Assembly: GCA_030838445.1 (NCBI GenBank)
Contig: JAUZFQ010000044.1
Coordinates: forward strand, 1 to 34,358
Length of the DNA: 34,358 nucleotides
Reading direction: 5' to 3'
Source of the DNA: Pyrinomonadaceae bacterium
Lineage (GTDB): Bacteria > Acidobacteriota > Blastocatellia > Pyrinomonadales > Pyrinomonadaceae
Shown here: positions 22,679 to 30,504 of the stretch, one piece after another
Layout of the letters: every line of letters starts with the position of its first letter
Numbering within the stretch: position 1 is the first letter of the stretch
Translations under genes and position numbers: made by a program
Notes under the pieces: model-generated
What the model saw: only the letters and a program-made list of their open reading frames with translations
Databases searched by the model: none
What the model was told of the DNA's origin: nothing

Positions 22679-23889
22679 ACAAGCTGCCTCACCTCTTCTT
22701 CGCCGAGCACGCCCGACGCGCTCTTGGCGTGGTCGTAGATGCGGCCGACGCGTTCGTCGGTCGCTTCGATGCCGCGCGATTCGAGCCAGTAGACGACGTT
22801 CGACTTGCCGCTCATCGGGCCGACTTCGATCACCTGCCGCATGCCGAACAGTCCGGCGGGCACGCCCGAATAGATGAGGTCGGCCAGTTCCGTGTCGCCC
22901 TTCTTGAAACTCTTGATGACGGCCGCCGCGTGGACGCCCGTCGCGGTGCGGAAGGCGTCGCGGCCGAAGACCGGGTAGTTCACGGGAATCGTCCAGCCGC
23001 AACTCGACTCGGCCGCTTGGCAGTAGTCGCGCAGCTTCGACAGGTCGTTATCAATCCAGCCCATCAGTTTGAGGTTGACGAGCAGTTGATCCATCGGCGT
23101 GTTGCCGACGCGTTCACCGACGCCGAGCGCCGAGCCGTGTACCTGATCCGCCCCGGCCTCAATCGCCGCGATGGAATTGATGACGCCCAAGCCCCTGTCC
23201 TGATGGCCGTGCCAGTCGAGTCGGATGCCGCCGCCCTGTTCCTCGATGATGTTCTTGACGAAGCGGACGACGGCGCGCGCGCCGTCCGGCGTCGAATGTC
23301 CCACGGTGTCGCAGACGCACACGGCGCGCGCGCCCGCGCGGATGGCCGCCGTGTAGAGCGCGCGCAGGGTGTCGGGGTCGGCGCGCGTTGTGTCCTCGGT
23401 GACGTACATCACGGGCAGCCCTTCGCCGATGGCGAACTTGATGGCGTCCTCGGTCAGTTGCAGCAACTTGTCGAGCGTCCAGTCTTCGGCGTAGAAGCGC
23501 ACGGGCGACGAGCCGATGAAGGTGCAGGCTTCGATGGCGATCCCTGCGCGCTGCGAGATTTCGGCGATGGGACGAATGTCGTTCTGGTGCGTGCGCGCGG
23601 CGCAGTTGGGACGAATCTGCATGCGCTGTTCGACGATCTCGCGCGCGAGACGTTCGACGCCCGCCGCGTGTGTGCCACCCGCACCCGGCAGGCCGATGTC
23701 GGCCGTGTCGAGCTTGAGGTCGTTCATCAGGTGCAGGAGTTCTAACTTTTTCTCGACCGAAGGCTCGCAGACGGAGGGCGATTGCAGCCCGTCGCGCAAC
23801 GTCTCGTCGTCGAAACCGATGTGGCGACCGGGCGCGGGGTGCGACGGCGCGACTGTGTTCCAATCGTAGATCAATTCACTTGCGGGCAC
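22675..23889 (-). CDS. HMGL-like acyltransferase (isopropylmalate/homocitrate/citramalate synthase family)
   Basis: A ~404-residue DRE-TIM metallolyase. The signature FDDETLRDGLQSPSV near residue 26 (R/D-x-x-L-R-D-G) binds the catalytic metal and acetyl-CoA partner. LDWHGHQDRGLG carries the HxH metal ligands, and QVHGSALGVGERVGNTPMDQ is the conserved GxGERxGN loop. The family condenses acetyl-CoA with a 2-oxoacid. The protein ends ~10 residues after the second domain and lacks the ~100-residue LeuA regulatory domain, so plain leucine-inhibited 2-isopropylmalate synthase is less likely than homocitrate, citramalate or Re-citrate synthase-type activity. GGAGG is three bases before GTG 23895 but nine before GTG 23889, so I use the latter. 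The TAG stop is in family B repeat sequence. Confidence 0.85.
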   Translation of the reverse strand: MPASELIYDWNTVAPSHPAPGRHIGFDDETLRDGLQSPSVCEPSVEKKLELLHLMNDLKLDTADIGLPGAGGTHAAGVERLAREIVEQRMQIRPNCAARTHQNDIRPIAEISQRAGIAIEACTFIGSSPVRFYAEDWTLDKLLQLTEDAIKFAIGEGLPVMYVTEDTTRADPDTLRALYTAAIRAGARAVCVCDTVGHSTPDGARAVVRFVKNIIEEQGGGIRLDWHGHQDRGLGVINSIAAIEAGADQVHGSALGVGERVGNTPMDQLLVNLKLMGWIDNDLSKLRDYCQAAESSCGWTIPVNYPVFGRDAFRTATGVHAAAVIKSFKKGDTELADLIYSGVPAGLFGMRQVIEVGPMSGKSNVVYWLESRGIEATDERVGRIYDHAKSASGVLGEEEVRQLV

Positions 23890-24021
23890 TTCCACTCACC
23901 TCCGTTGTACGGGAAAAATTCGCGCGTTTCGTGGCGTGTTCAGGATGGTGAATTACAACAAGGGGCGTGGGGAAAGTCAAGCAAGCCCACCCGGAGCAGA
24001 GGGAACGACGAAGGGGGAACT

Positions 24022-24125
24022 GTCTGTTGTCCGTGGTCAGTTGTCAGTTGCGTGTGATCATCAACCAAGTTGCTAAAGACTGTCTTGAACAACTGACCAC
24101 GGACTACTGACGACGGACTACTAAC
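24022..24125 (-). repeat. Family A heptamer-array palindrome, copy A3
   Basis: Left units are GTCTGTT, GTCCGTG, GTCAGTT, GTCAGTT; the inverted 34-nt core follows (read on the minus strand it contains TCTTTAGCAACT), then CTTGAAC, AACTGAC, CACGGAC, TACTGAC, GACGGAC, TACTAAC. This copy lies in a divergent promoter region rather than at gene ends, so termination cannot be its only role. Confidence 0.9.
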
Positions 24126-24140
24126 GCCATAACGCGCTCT

Positions 24141-24168
24141 TTGACTCTTCGGCCAACTCTGTTATAGC
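24141..24168 (+). promoter_or_regulatory. Candidate thymidine kinase promoter
   Basis: TTGACT and TATAGC with a 16-base spacer lie 164 bp before the thymidine kinase ATG and just after repeat A3. The match is good (five and four of six). It implies a leader of about 155 nt that includes the 12-bp hairpin. Confidence 0.5.
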
Positions 24169-24252
24169 CTTCGTCGCGCTTCAGTAGTGACGAACGACGA
24201 AAGAATCTCCCGCCCGTCACCTCCCGCTCACGCGGAGTCGAACGGCGACGCC

Positions 24253-24297
24253 CGGCGGACGGCCACGGCAAGGCCGCCTGCGCGCGGCCGTCCGCCG
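24253..24297 (+). promoter_or_regulatory. Strong hairpin in the thymidine kinase leader
   Basis: CGGCGGACGGCC pairs perfectly with GGCCGTCCGCCG over a 21-nt loop, which itself contains CGGC-AAG-GCCG. It is followed by CTAATTTTCAG, so it might act as an attenuator or partial terminator 35 bp before the ATG, or may just be a repeat. There is no proper T-run (TTTT only). Confidence 0.4.
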
Positions 24298-24331
24298 CTA
24301 ATTTTCAGATCAGACAGGAATCGTTCACGGC

Positions 24332-24964
24332 ATGGATGAGTTTATCGCACAGGGTAACGACGAGCACTTGAGCATACTGCACCGCACGACGCCGGGCTGG
24401 ATCGAGGTCATCGCCGGTTCGATGTTCTCCGGCAAGTCCGAGGAGTTGATCCGCCGCCTGCGCCGCGCCAAGATCGCGCGCCAGCGCGTGCAGGTCTTCA
24501 AGCCTGTAGTTGACAACCGCTATTCGCTCGACCACATCGTCTCGCACTCCGAGATGCGACATGAATCGGGCGTGGTCGAGACTGCCGCCGAGATACTCGC
24601 GCAGGTGGAAGAGGCGACGGACGTGGTGGGCATTGACGAGGGGCAGTTCTTCGACAACGAACTCGTCTCGGTCGCCAACCAACTCGCGCGGCGCGGCCTG
24701 CGCGTCATCATCGCCGGACTCGATCAGGACTACACCGGCCGCCCTTTCGAGCCGATGCCGCAACTGCTCGCCGTCGCCGAATACATCACCAAGACACACG
24801 CCATCTGCGTCCGCTGCGGCCAGCCCGCCAACTACTCGCAACGCATCGTCAACGTCGAAGGCCAGGTGGTCGTCGGCGCGGGCGACTCCTACGAAGCACG
24901 TTGCCGCCGCTGCTTCGTCCCGCACGCCGACGCGCCCACACAGTATATTGATAACGTCGGCTAA
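24332..24964 (+). CDS. tdk: Thymidine kinase (type II)
   Basis: A 210-residue enzyme phosphorylating thymidine to dTMP with ATP in the salvage pathway. The Walker A GSMFSGKS is at residues 29-36, following GWIEVIA as in the family. [15 protein letters not shown] contains the catalytic Glu. [20 protein letters not shown] is the lasso region. The zinc ribbon has [13 protein letters not shown] and CRRCF. The N-terminus has ~20 residues before the usual start ([20 protein letters not shown]); ATG 24332 is the only good start upstream, with AGGAA at a rather long distance. A start at TTG or GTG within the extension is possible. It is transcribed alone, divergent from the HMGL-like gene. Confidence 0.95.
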   Translation: MDEFIAQGNDEHLSILHRTTPGWIEVIAGSMFSGKSEELIRRLRRAKIARQRVQVFKPVVDNRYSLDHIVSHSEMRHESGVVETAAEILAQVEEATDVVGIDEGQFFDNELVSVANQLARRGLRVIIAGLDQDYTGRPFEPMPQLLAVAEYITKTHAICVRCGQPANYSQRIVNVEGQVVVGAGDSYEARCRRCFVPHADAPTQYIDNVG

Positions 24965-25006
24965 CCAACGCTCCCACACATCACAACCGATAACTTGTGT
25001 CTTCAC

Positions 25007-25048
25007 TTCGCGCCTTTGCGAGAAATTAATCTCTCGCAAAGGCGCGAA
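25007..25048. repeat. 17-bp perfect palindrome with 8-nt loop
   Basis: TTCGCGCCTTTGCGAGA pairs with its exact complement across AATTAATC, followed by a second copy of the outer block (GCGCGAAGG repeated). It lies 40 bp after thymidine kinase. No T-run follows, so it is not a standard terminator. The CTTCGCGCCTTTGCG-type sequence resembles palindromic repeats common in several phyla, from memory. Confidence 0.8.
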
Positions 25049-25215
25049 GGCGCGAAGGGGAGTCGGCTTCTCGTTCGCCCGTCGCGGCGTGCGGCGTGGC
25101 AACTCGTTTGAGCGTGTGTGGAATCACATGCAAGAACCTTCCGCGATCCTCGTTCAACGGAATGAACCCCAGATGTGTTCACTGTTCTGCCACGTTGCTA
25201 ACGAGGAGTATCGAG

Positions 25216-26274
25216 ATGAAATCCCAAACGATGTTCAAGATGTTGCTGGTCGCCGTGCTGGCGTTCGCATTGCCGCTCGGATTATTCGCACACGGCTCGC
25301 GCCGTCCCGCCGGACAGAAGCGCAGGCCGCCCGCCGCCACCACGAACGACTACAAAATCTCCGGCCCTTACACGCACCACAACCTCGCGGTTTTTCTCAT
25401 TCACGGTAAAGACAAACTCGGCGGCAAGACTTTTCTGACGCTGCAAGAGGCGCTCAAGCAGCGGAAGGTCGTCGTCTACGAGACGAGGAACGTCAACGAG
25501 TTGGCGATTGAAAATCTGTCGAGGTATGAAGAGGTGTACGTCCAGTCGGGCGACATCGTGAAGGGCGGGCAGCAGGATCGCATGCTCGGCGTTGACCTCA
25601 TCGTGCCGCCGCGTTCGGGCAAGGTTTCGATCTCGGCCTTCTGCGTCGAGCAGGGACGCTGGCAGAAGCGCGGCCGCGAAGAGGTGACGCGCTTCGATTC
25701 TTCGACCGACCGCGTGGCGACGCGCGAGTTGAAGATCGCCGCGAACAAGTCGAAATCGCAGGGTGAGGTGTGGAGCAAAGTCGCGGAGGCGCAGACGAAG
25801 TTGAGCGCGAACGTCGGCGCGCGCGTCAACGCGCCCGTCTCGCAGTCGAGTTTCCAGTTGACGCTCGAAAACCGGCAGGTGCAGGAGACGGCCGACGCTT
25901 ACCTCAAAGCCCTCGCGCACGTCGCCGACAATCAGTCGGACGTGATCGGCTACGCCTTCGCCATCAACGGCAAGATCAACAGCGCGGATGTGTACGCCGC
26001 CAACGCGCTGTTCCGCAAACTCTGGCCGAGCCTGTTGAAGGCGAGCGCGGTCGAGGCCATCGCGGAGTTGCAGAAGGGTCAGAAGTTCGACGCGGTTGCC
26101 CCTAAGGACGTGGGCGCGTTTCTCGACGAGGCCGAGACGGGCGCGGCCACCGAGAAGGACGTGACGAAGCGCGTCCAGATGATCACGCGCGAGTCGAAGG
26201 TGAACCTCCTCTTCGAGACCCGCGACCGCTCCGCGGCGGGGCCGTGGCTGCACCGCAGCTACATCAAGAAGTAA
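25216..26274 (+). CDS. DUF6569 (ARPP-1-like) exported protein
   Basis: A 352-residue protein beginning MKSQTMFKMLLVAVLAFALP, a signal peptide, after GAGGAG (the track start at 25096 is rejected). The mature part starts YKISGPYTHHNLAVFLIHGK, followed by FLTLQEALKQRKVVVYETRN, YVQSGDIVKGGQQDRMLGVD and SAFCVEQGRW. The PYTH.NL.VF.I.G, T..EAL, V.....V..L...N.....V.....GDI..GG.QDR pattern is that of DUF6569, also called ARPP-1, a family associated with ADP-ribose-processing neighbourhoods in some genomes. No partner of that kind is adjacent here. The C-terminal half is helical. The role is unknown; secretion suggests an envelope or extracellular function. Confidence 0.8.
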   Translation: MKSQTMFKMLLVAVLAFALPLGLFAHGSRRPAGQKRRPPAATTNDYKISGPYTHHNLAVFLIHGKDKLGGKTFLTLQEALKQRKVVVYETRNVNELAIENLSRYEEVYVQSGDIVKGGQQDRMLGVDLIVPPRSGKVSISAFCVEQGRWQKRGREEVTRFDSSTDRVATRELKIAANKSKSQGEVWSKVAEAQTKLSANVGARVNAPVSQSSFQLTLENRQVQETADAYLKALAHVADNQSDVIGYAFAINGKINSADVYAANALFRKLWPSLLKASAVEAIAELQKGQKFDAVAPKDVGAFLDEAETGAATEKDVTKRVQMITRESKVNLLFETRDRSAAGPWLHRSYIKK

Positions 26275-26283
26275 CGGGAGACA

Positions 26284-26408
26284 GTCCGTAGTCACTCGTC
26301 CGTGGTCAGTAGTCCGTGGTCAGTTGTCAGTTGCGTGTGATCATCAACCAAGTTGCTAAAGACTGACTTGAACAACTGACCACGGACTACTGACCACGGA
26401 CTACTGAC
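26284..26408 (-). repeat. Family A heptamer-array palindrome, copy A4
   Basis: Eight consecutive 7-nt units on the left (GTCCGTA, GTCACTC, GTCCGTG, GTCAGTA, GTCCGTG, GTCAGTT, GTCAGTT, then GCGTGTG as the core edge), the inverted core, and six units on the right (CTTGAAC, AACTGAC, CACGGAC, TACTGAC, CACGGAC, TACTGAC). It is the longest family A copy here, with a core nearly identical to that of A3. It lies between two same-strand genes. Confidence 0.92.
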
Positions 26409-26523
26409 AGCTTTTACTTCATCCGCGTCACGCGTTCTGTGCTATTCTTCCCCCGCCAATTCCCCTGCAATACAATCTAACGCTCGTGCGATTTTGCCCG
26501 ACCACTTACAGGAGAAGACTTTT

Positions 26524-27486
26524 ATGCGCGCACTGAAATTTTCCGGTACACTGCTCGGCGGCACGCTCTTGCTCGCGCTCGCGGCCTGCCAGCCGCCCGC
26601 CGCCACCAACTCGAACGCCGTCTCAACGAACTCGAACGCCGCTAACGCGAATACGACCGCCACGCCGACAATTTCCGCCGCCGCCATCGAGACGCGTGAG
26701 CCGGAGCAGTACAAGGCGACGCTCGTGTTCACCGCCACGGCCGAGGGTCAGTCGAAAGCCCTCCAACTGCCGATTGACGTGGCGCGCAGCGGCGACAACC
26801 GTCGCTACGCCTTCAACAACATTCCAGTTCTCGGTCAAGTCATCTTCCTCGACCGCGCCGACAAACGCTATATCATCCTGCCCGGCCGCAAGCAGTACGC
26901 GGAGATCACGCCGGAGCTGATCGGCTTCGACGTGCGCTCGCTGACGCCGGGGCAGATGGTCGCGGTGCTGCAAAAGCAGCAGGGCGTCGAGCGCGTCGGC
27001 GAGGAGCAGCGCGAAGGGCGCACCGTCACCAAGTATCGCCACGCGTCGACGGCCAAGACCGCCTCGGCGGCGGGCGACGTGGTCACCGAGAGTTTCATCT
27101 ACGTGGACAAGGAGACCGGGCTGCCGCTCCACGCCGACCTGACCGGGCAGGCGACCGGCAACGTGCAGGGCGTCAAGCGCGCCTCGCTCGTCGCCGACAT
27201 GCGCGACATCCAGACGACCGTGGACGCCTCGCTCTTCGAGTTGCCGACGGGTCTGACGAAGTTGAGCGAAGAAGAGATCAAGCAGCAGGTGTCGGCCATC
27301 GGCCAGTTCTTGCAGTTCGCCCTGAGCGCGCTCAACGCGCAGAGCATGGGCGGCACGACGACGACCCCGGCCACTTCGCCGACCCCGGCCGGAAGCGCGT
27401 CGCCCGCGACCGGCGCGACGCCCGCGATGTTCAAGCCCGGTGGTGGCGGCGGAAGCGCGTCGCCCGTCACGTCGCCGACGCGCTAG
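26524..27486 (+). CDS. Lipoprotein of unknown function
   Basis: A 320-residue protein with a lipoprotein signal: MRALKFSGTLLGGTLLLALA and then AC, a lipobox with Cys22 as the lipidated residue. An Asn/Ala/Thr-rich linker (NSNAVSTNSNAANANTTATP) follows, then a domain from about residue 55 with QYKATLVFTATAEGQSKALQ, YIILPGRKQYAEITPELIGF and TESFIYVDKETGLPLHADLT. That last part recalls LolA/LolB-like beta-sheet folds, in which a half-barrel holds lipid, but no confident family assignment is possible. The C-terminus is low-complexity Thr/Pro/Ala/Gly. AGGAGA sits eight bases before the ATG at 26524 (the track start 26494 is rejected). It is followed 23 bp later by a membrane-anchored gene, probably the same transcript. 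Confidence 0.75.
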   Translation: MRALKFSGTLLGGTLLLALAACQPPAATNSNAVSTNSNAANANTTATPTISAAAIETREPEQYKATLVFTATAEGQSKALQLPIDVARSGDNRRYAFNNIPVLGQVIFLDRADKRYIILPGRKQYAEITPELIGFDVRSLTPGQMVAVLQKQQGVERVGEEQREGRTVTKYRHASTAKTASAAGDVVTESFIYVDKETGLPLHADLTGQATGNVQGVKRASLVADMRDIQTTVDASLFELPTGLTKLSEEEIKQQVSAIGQFLQFALSALNAQSMGGTTTTPATSPTPAGSASPATGATPAMFKPGGGGGSASPVTSPTR

Positions 27487-27509
27487 CAATGACGAGGTAA
27501 AAGAAACAG

Positions 27510-28310
27510 ATGAAATATATTCTACTGCTCCTCGTCGGGGCGTTGCTCGGCGCGGCCTTGACGTTCTACATCTTCGTGGGCGCGCCGCGCATGAAACAGG
27601 CGCAGACGGGCGCGCCTCTGCAAGCGCCAGACGCCGCGGGCGACCCGCCGGGCACGGCCGTCCTGACGCTCGACGAGAAGTTCTTCGACACGCTGCTCTC
27701 GACGATCTTCCGCGACCTGAACGCGCCCGCCTTCCGTCTCGCCACGATGCCGAAAGAATCGCAGATGGCTTTGGCGCAACCGTCCGGCTTCCGCTTCGTG
27801 CAGGCGCAGGAGGGCGGTGGTGGCGGTTGCACGAATCAAGTCGTGGTTTCGCAAGAGGGCGGCGGCGTGCGCACGGGCGTGAGTTTGAAGAACGGGCAGA
27901 TCGTCGCGCCGCTCGCCTTTAGCGGCAGCCGCGAGGTCTTCGGCAACTGCATGAACTTTCAGGGCGCGGCCGAGGCCAACATCACGCTCTACTTCAAAGC
28001 CGAGGAGCAGACGCTCTACGGACAGATCACCATCGCGGGCGTTAACCTCGACGGCGTGTCGCCGCTCGCCAGCCCGTTCGTGACGGGCTTCGTCCAGACG
28101 GCGATCAACCAGAAGGTCAACCCGCTCGTCCTGATGCGCGGCGCGCAACTCTCCCTGAACATCCCCGTGCAGGCCAGCAACGGCACGCTCCGCGCGCAGG
28201 CCAAAGACGTGCGCTCCGAAGTCAAAGACGGCGCGCTGCGTCTCCACGTCACCTACGACTTCTCCGGCGCGCGTGCCGCCGGGAGCGCGCCCGCACCGCC
28301 GCAGAGTTAA
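27510..28310 (+). CDS. Membrane-anchored protein of unknown function
   Basis: A 266-residue protein with one N-terminal hydrophobic helix (MKYILLLLVGALLGAALTFY) and a soluble domain on the outside. VLTLDEKFFDTLLSTIFRDL at the start and ITIAGVNLDGVSPLASPFV, QTAINQKVNPLVLMRGAQL, then RLHVTYDFSGA suggest a beta-sandwich or TULIP/SRPBCC-like lipid-binding fold with an amphipathic helix; this is inference, no family is recognised. A GGGGGC stretch and Cys pairs are in the middle (EGGGGGCTN, GNCMNFQ) and could make a disulphide. It is 23 bp downstream of the lipoprotein gene, with GAGG just upstream of the ATG, and is followed by a clear terminator, so the two genes form one unit at the envelope. 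Confidence 0.7.
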   Translation: MKYILLLLVGALLGAALTFYIFVGAPRMKQAQTGAPLQAPDAAGDPPGTAVLTLDEKFFDTLLSTIFRDLNAPAFRLATMPKESQMALAQPSGFRFVQAQEGGGGGCTNQVVVSQEGGGVRTGVSLKNGQIVAPLAFSGSREVFGNCMNFQGAAEANITLYFKAEEQTLYGQITIAGVNLDGVSPLASPFVTGFVQTAINQKVNPLVLMRGAQLSLNIPVQASNGTLRAQAKDVRSEVKDGALRLHVTYDFSGARAAGSAPAPPQS

Positions 28311-28344
28311 GACGCCTCGCCGGTGTCAGTCCGAACCATCAACT

Positions 28345-28385
28345 AACGGGCGCAAGTTCACTCCGCGACTTGCGCCCGTTTTCTC
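28345..28385 (+). terminator. Rho-independent terminator after the lipoprotein operon
   Basis: A perfect 13-bp stem, AACGGGCGCAAGT with its complement ACTTGCGCCCGTT, has a 10-nt loop and is followed by TTCTC (TTTT across the stem end). It lies 35 bp past the stop of the membrane-anchored gene and ends the two-gene unit. Confidence 0.85.
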
Positions 28386-28419
28386 ATTACAGACTTCGAG
28401 GACGACGAGTTTGCGCCGC

Positions 28420-30375
28420 ATGACAGGCGAATCGAAACGTTCGTGGCGTTGGGGCGTCGTGGCGGCGTCGGCGTTGGCCTTCGTCGCGCTCGTGCCGCAG
28501 TTGCACCTCTGGCGCGAGCGCGGGCGCGCGTGGCACGGCGCGGAATTCTCCTTCTACTTCGACGAGGCCGCCTACGAGTCTTACGTTAACGCGCTCGTCG
28601 CGGGACGCCCGCGCCTCAACGACCCCTACACCGGGCGCGACGACAAAGCGTCCGCGCCGCAAGCCGAGTCGCTCTTCTCCATTCAGTTCATCTCGGCTTA
28701 CGCCGCCGCGCTCCCCGCGCGCCTCTTCAACATCTCACCCGCCGCCGTCTTCATCATCTTGTGGCCGCTCGCCGCCTTCGCCACCACGCTCGCACTCACG
28801 CGCCTGCTCCACGCCGTCATCCGAGACGAACCAACCGCCGCCACACTCGCGCTCGTCGTGCTCTGCTTCTGCACCTTCATCCAGAAGTCCGTCCGCACCC
28901 TGCGCGGCCTGGAGACCTCCTACCTGCCGCTCCCCTTTTTGCGCCGCTACCTGCCCGCGCTGCCCTTCGCCTTCTTCTTCATCTTCTGCCTGCTCGTCTG
29001 GCGCGCCCTGACGACAGACAGCCGCCGCGCCTCGCGCACGAACGCCGTCTTCGCCGGACTCACTTTCACACTGCTCGTCTACTCCTATTTTTACCTCTGG
29101 ACGACCGCCGCCGCTTGGCTCGCCTGTTTCGCACTACTCTGGCTCGTCGCCGCCGACAAACGCGACGAACGCCGCCGCGCCGCGCGCACGTTCCTCTTCG
29201 TCGGTGGGGTCGCCGCCCTCTCGCTCGCGCCCTACGCGTGGCTGCTCGCGCGCCGCGCGCCGACGATGAACACCGTGCAAGCCCTCGTCCACACGCGCGC
29301 CCCCGATCTCTTCCGCACGTCGGAACTGCTCGGCGCGCTCGCGCTCGTTGTCCTCATCATCGGGGCATGGCGCGGCCGGATCGCTTGGCGCGAACGGGGC
29401 GCGCTCCTCGCCGCCTCGTTCGCGCTCACGCCCTTCGCCGTCTTCAACCAACAACTGCTGACCGGGCGTTCGCTCCAACCCGTCCACTATGAACAGTTCA
29501 TCGCCAACTACGTCTCGCTGCTCTCGCTGACGCTGGCCTGCGTTCTCGTCTCGCGCAGTCGTGCCGCACGCGAGACTGACATGCGCACGGCACAAGAGCC
29601 TGACGCGCGCGCGACGCGGGAGACAGGCGAAGGCGTGGCGCGTGAGATTAACGGGCGTGCGATGGGTGAGACTGGCGGGAGCGCGGGGCGGCAGATTGTT
29701 GGACGCGCGGGCGTCCCGCGAAAAGTTCTGGCGGGAGTCGCGCTCGTCGCGCTCGGCTGGGCGTCGGTCGAGGTCGTCGTCGCGACGCGGCGCGCGGCGC
29801 AGTTAAACTTGTGGGTGGACGAGGTGCGGCCGGTCTACCTCCGGCTGTCGGAGATGGCGCGCGAGCGCGGCGTGGAACCCGAACCGGACACGGGGCGGCC
29901 GGTAGTTTTCTGCCCCGACATCGCGCTCGCCAACCGCCTGCCCACGGTCGCGCCGCAGGCCGTGCTCTGGGCACCCCACATGTTCGTCTTCTCCGGCGTC
30001 ACGCTCGCCGAAGAGAAGGAACGCCTCTACCAGCAACTCTACTACTCGAACATTGACGCCGCGCGCTTCAGTGACTTCATCAGCCGCCCGCACCCTTACC
30101 GCACCGCCGTCTTCGGCTCCGCGCGCGTCCTCAACGGCCTCGACGCCAACCGCGCACCCATCACCCCCGCAGACCTCGACGCCGAAACACGCGCCTACGC
30201 CGCCTACATCAATTCTTTCACCCGCGCCGACGCCGCACGTACGCCGCTCTCCTACGTCGTCACCATCGCCGCCGCCGCACAAATCGATCCGGGGAACATT
30301 GACCGCTGGTACACACGCGACGCGGGCGAGCGGGTCGGCAACTACACGATCTATCGCGTGAAGCTGCGATCATGA
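28420..30375 (+). CDS. Polytopic membrane glycosyltransferase-like protein
   Basis: A ~651-residue protein with roughly ten hydrophobic helices, starting MTGESKRSWRWGVVAASALA. The first periplasmic loop has an acidic motif (FYFDEAAYESYVNALVAGRP), as in GT-C type (PMT/ArnT-like) enzymes where acidic residues bind the polyprenyl-phosphate sugar. A large loop after the last helices ends in a soluble C-terminal domain (VVFCPDIALANRLPTVAPQA). The substrate is unknown. Start choice is uncertain: TTG 28411 is better spaced from GAGG (9 bases), ATG 28420 has a weaker ribosome site, and the track start 28273 lies before the terminator and is rejected. A degenerate 8-residue repeat (RETDMRTAQ, RETGEGVA, REINGRAM, GETGGSAG) interrupts the protein near residues 380-430. 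Confidence 0.75.
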   Translation: MTGESKRSWRWGVVAASALAFVALVPQLHLWRERGRAWHGAEFSFYFDEAAYESYVNALVAGRPRLNDPYTGRDDKASAPQAESLFSIQFISAYAAALPARLFNISPAAVFIILWPLAAFATTLALTRLLHAVIRDEPTAATLALVVLCFCTFIQKSVRTLRGLETSYLPLPFLRRYLPALPFAFFFIFCLLVWRALTTDSRRASRTNAVFAGLTFTLLVYSYFYLWTTAAAWLACFALLWLVAADKRDERRRAARTFLFVGGVAALSLAPYAWLLARRAPTMNTVQALVHTRAPDLFRTSELLGALALVVLIIGAWRGRIAWRERGALLAASFALTPFAVFNQQLLTGRSLQPVHYEQFIANYVSLLSLTLACVLVSRSRAARETDMRTAQEPDARATRETGEGVAREINGRAMGETGGSAGRQIVGRAGVPRKVLAGVALVALGWASVEVVVATRRAAQLNLWVDEVRPVYLRLSEMARERGVEPEPDTGRPVVFCPDIALANRLPTVAPQAVLWAPHMFVFSGVTLAEEKERLYQQLYYSNIDAARFSDFISRPHPYRTAVFGSARVLNGLDANRAPITPADLDAETRAYAAYINSFTRADAARTPLSYVVTIAAAAQIDPGNIDRWYTRDAGERVGNYTIYRVKLRS

Positions 30376-30383
30376 GGAACGAT

Positions 30384-30497
30384 GAAGTAGAAGACAGGAA
30401 ACAGGAGTCAGAAGTAAGACTCGCGCGTCTTTTATTCTGACTCCTGTCTTCTGTCTCCTGTCTTCCGGCTTTCAGTTCATCGCTCCTACTTCATCGC
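30384..30497. repeat. Family C heptamer-array palindrome
   Basis: Left units are AAGACAG, GAAACAG, GAGTCAG, AAGTAAG; right units are CTGACTC, CTGTCTT, CTGTCTC, CTGTCTT, CCGGCTT. An outer GATGAAGTAG pairs with CTACTTCATC, and the centre has a small GC hairpin (AGAC-TCGCGC-GTCT then TTTT). It lies between two convergent genes and may terminate both. Confidence 0.85.
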
Positions 30498-30504
30498 TTC
30501 CCGT

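Larger units (their letters stand above)
23890..24331. other. 442-bp divergent intergenic region (HMGL-like / thymidine kinase)
   Basis: No gene is supported. It contains, left to right, the upstream region of the HMGL-like gene, the family A copy A3, a candidate promoter toward thymidine kinase, and a strong leader hairpin, each listed separately. The ORFs of the track here are shadows. Confidence 0.6.

Noticed and set aside
22648-23745. 365-aa plus-strand ORF opposite the HMGL-like gene
   Set aside because: Antisense shadow; the minus frame has the DETLRDG and HGHQD signatures.
25007-25048. Rho-independent terminator after thymidine kinase
   Set aside because: The stem is strong but no T-run follows on either strand; kept as repeat.
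24022-26408. Heptamer arrays as CRISPR
   Set aside because: Units are 7 nt without unique spacers of constant length, are palindromic, and no cas genes are present.
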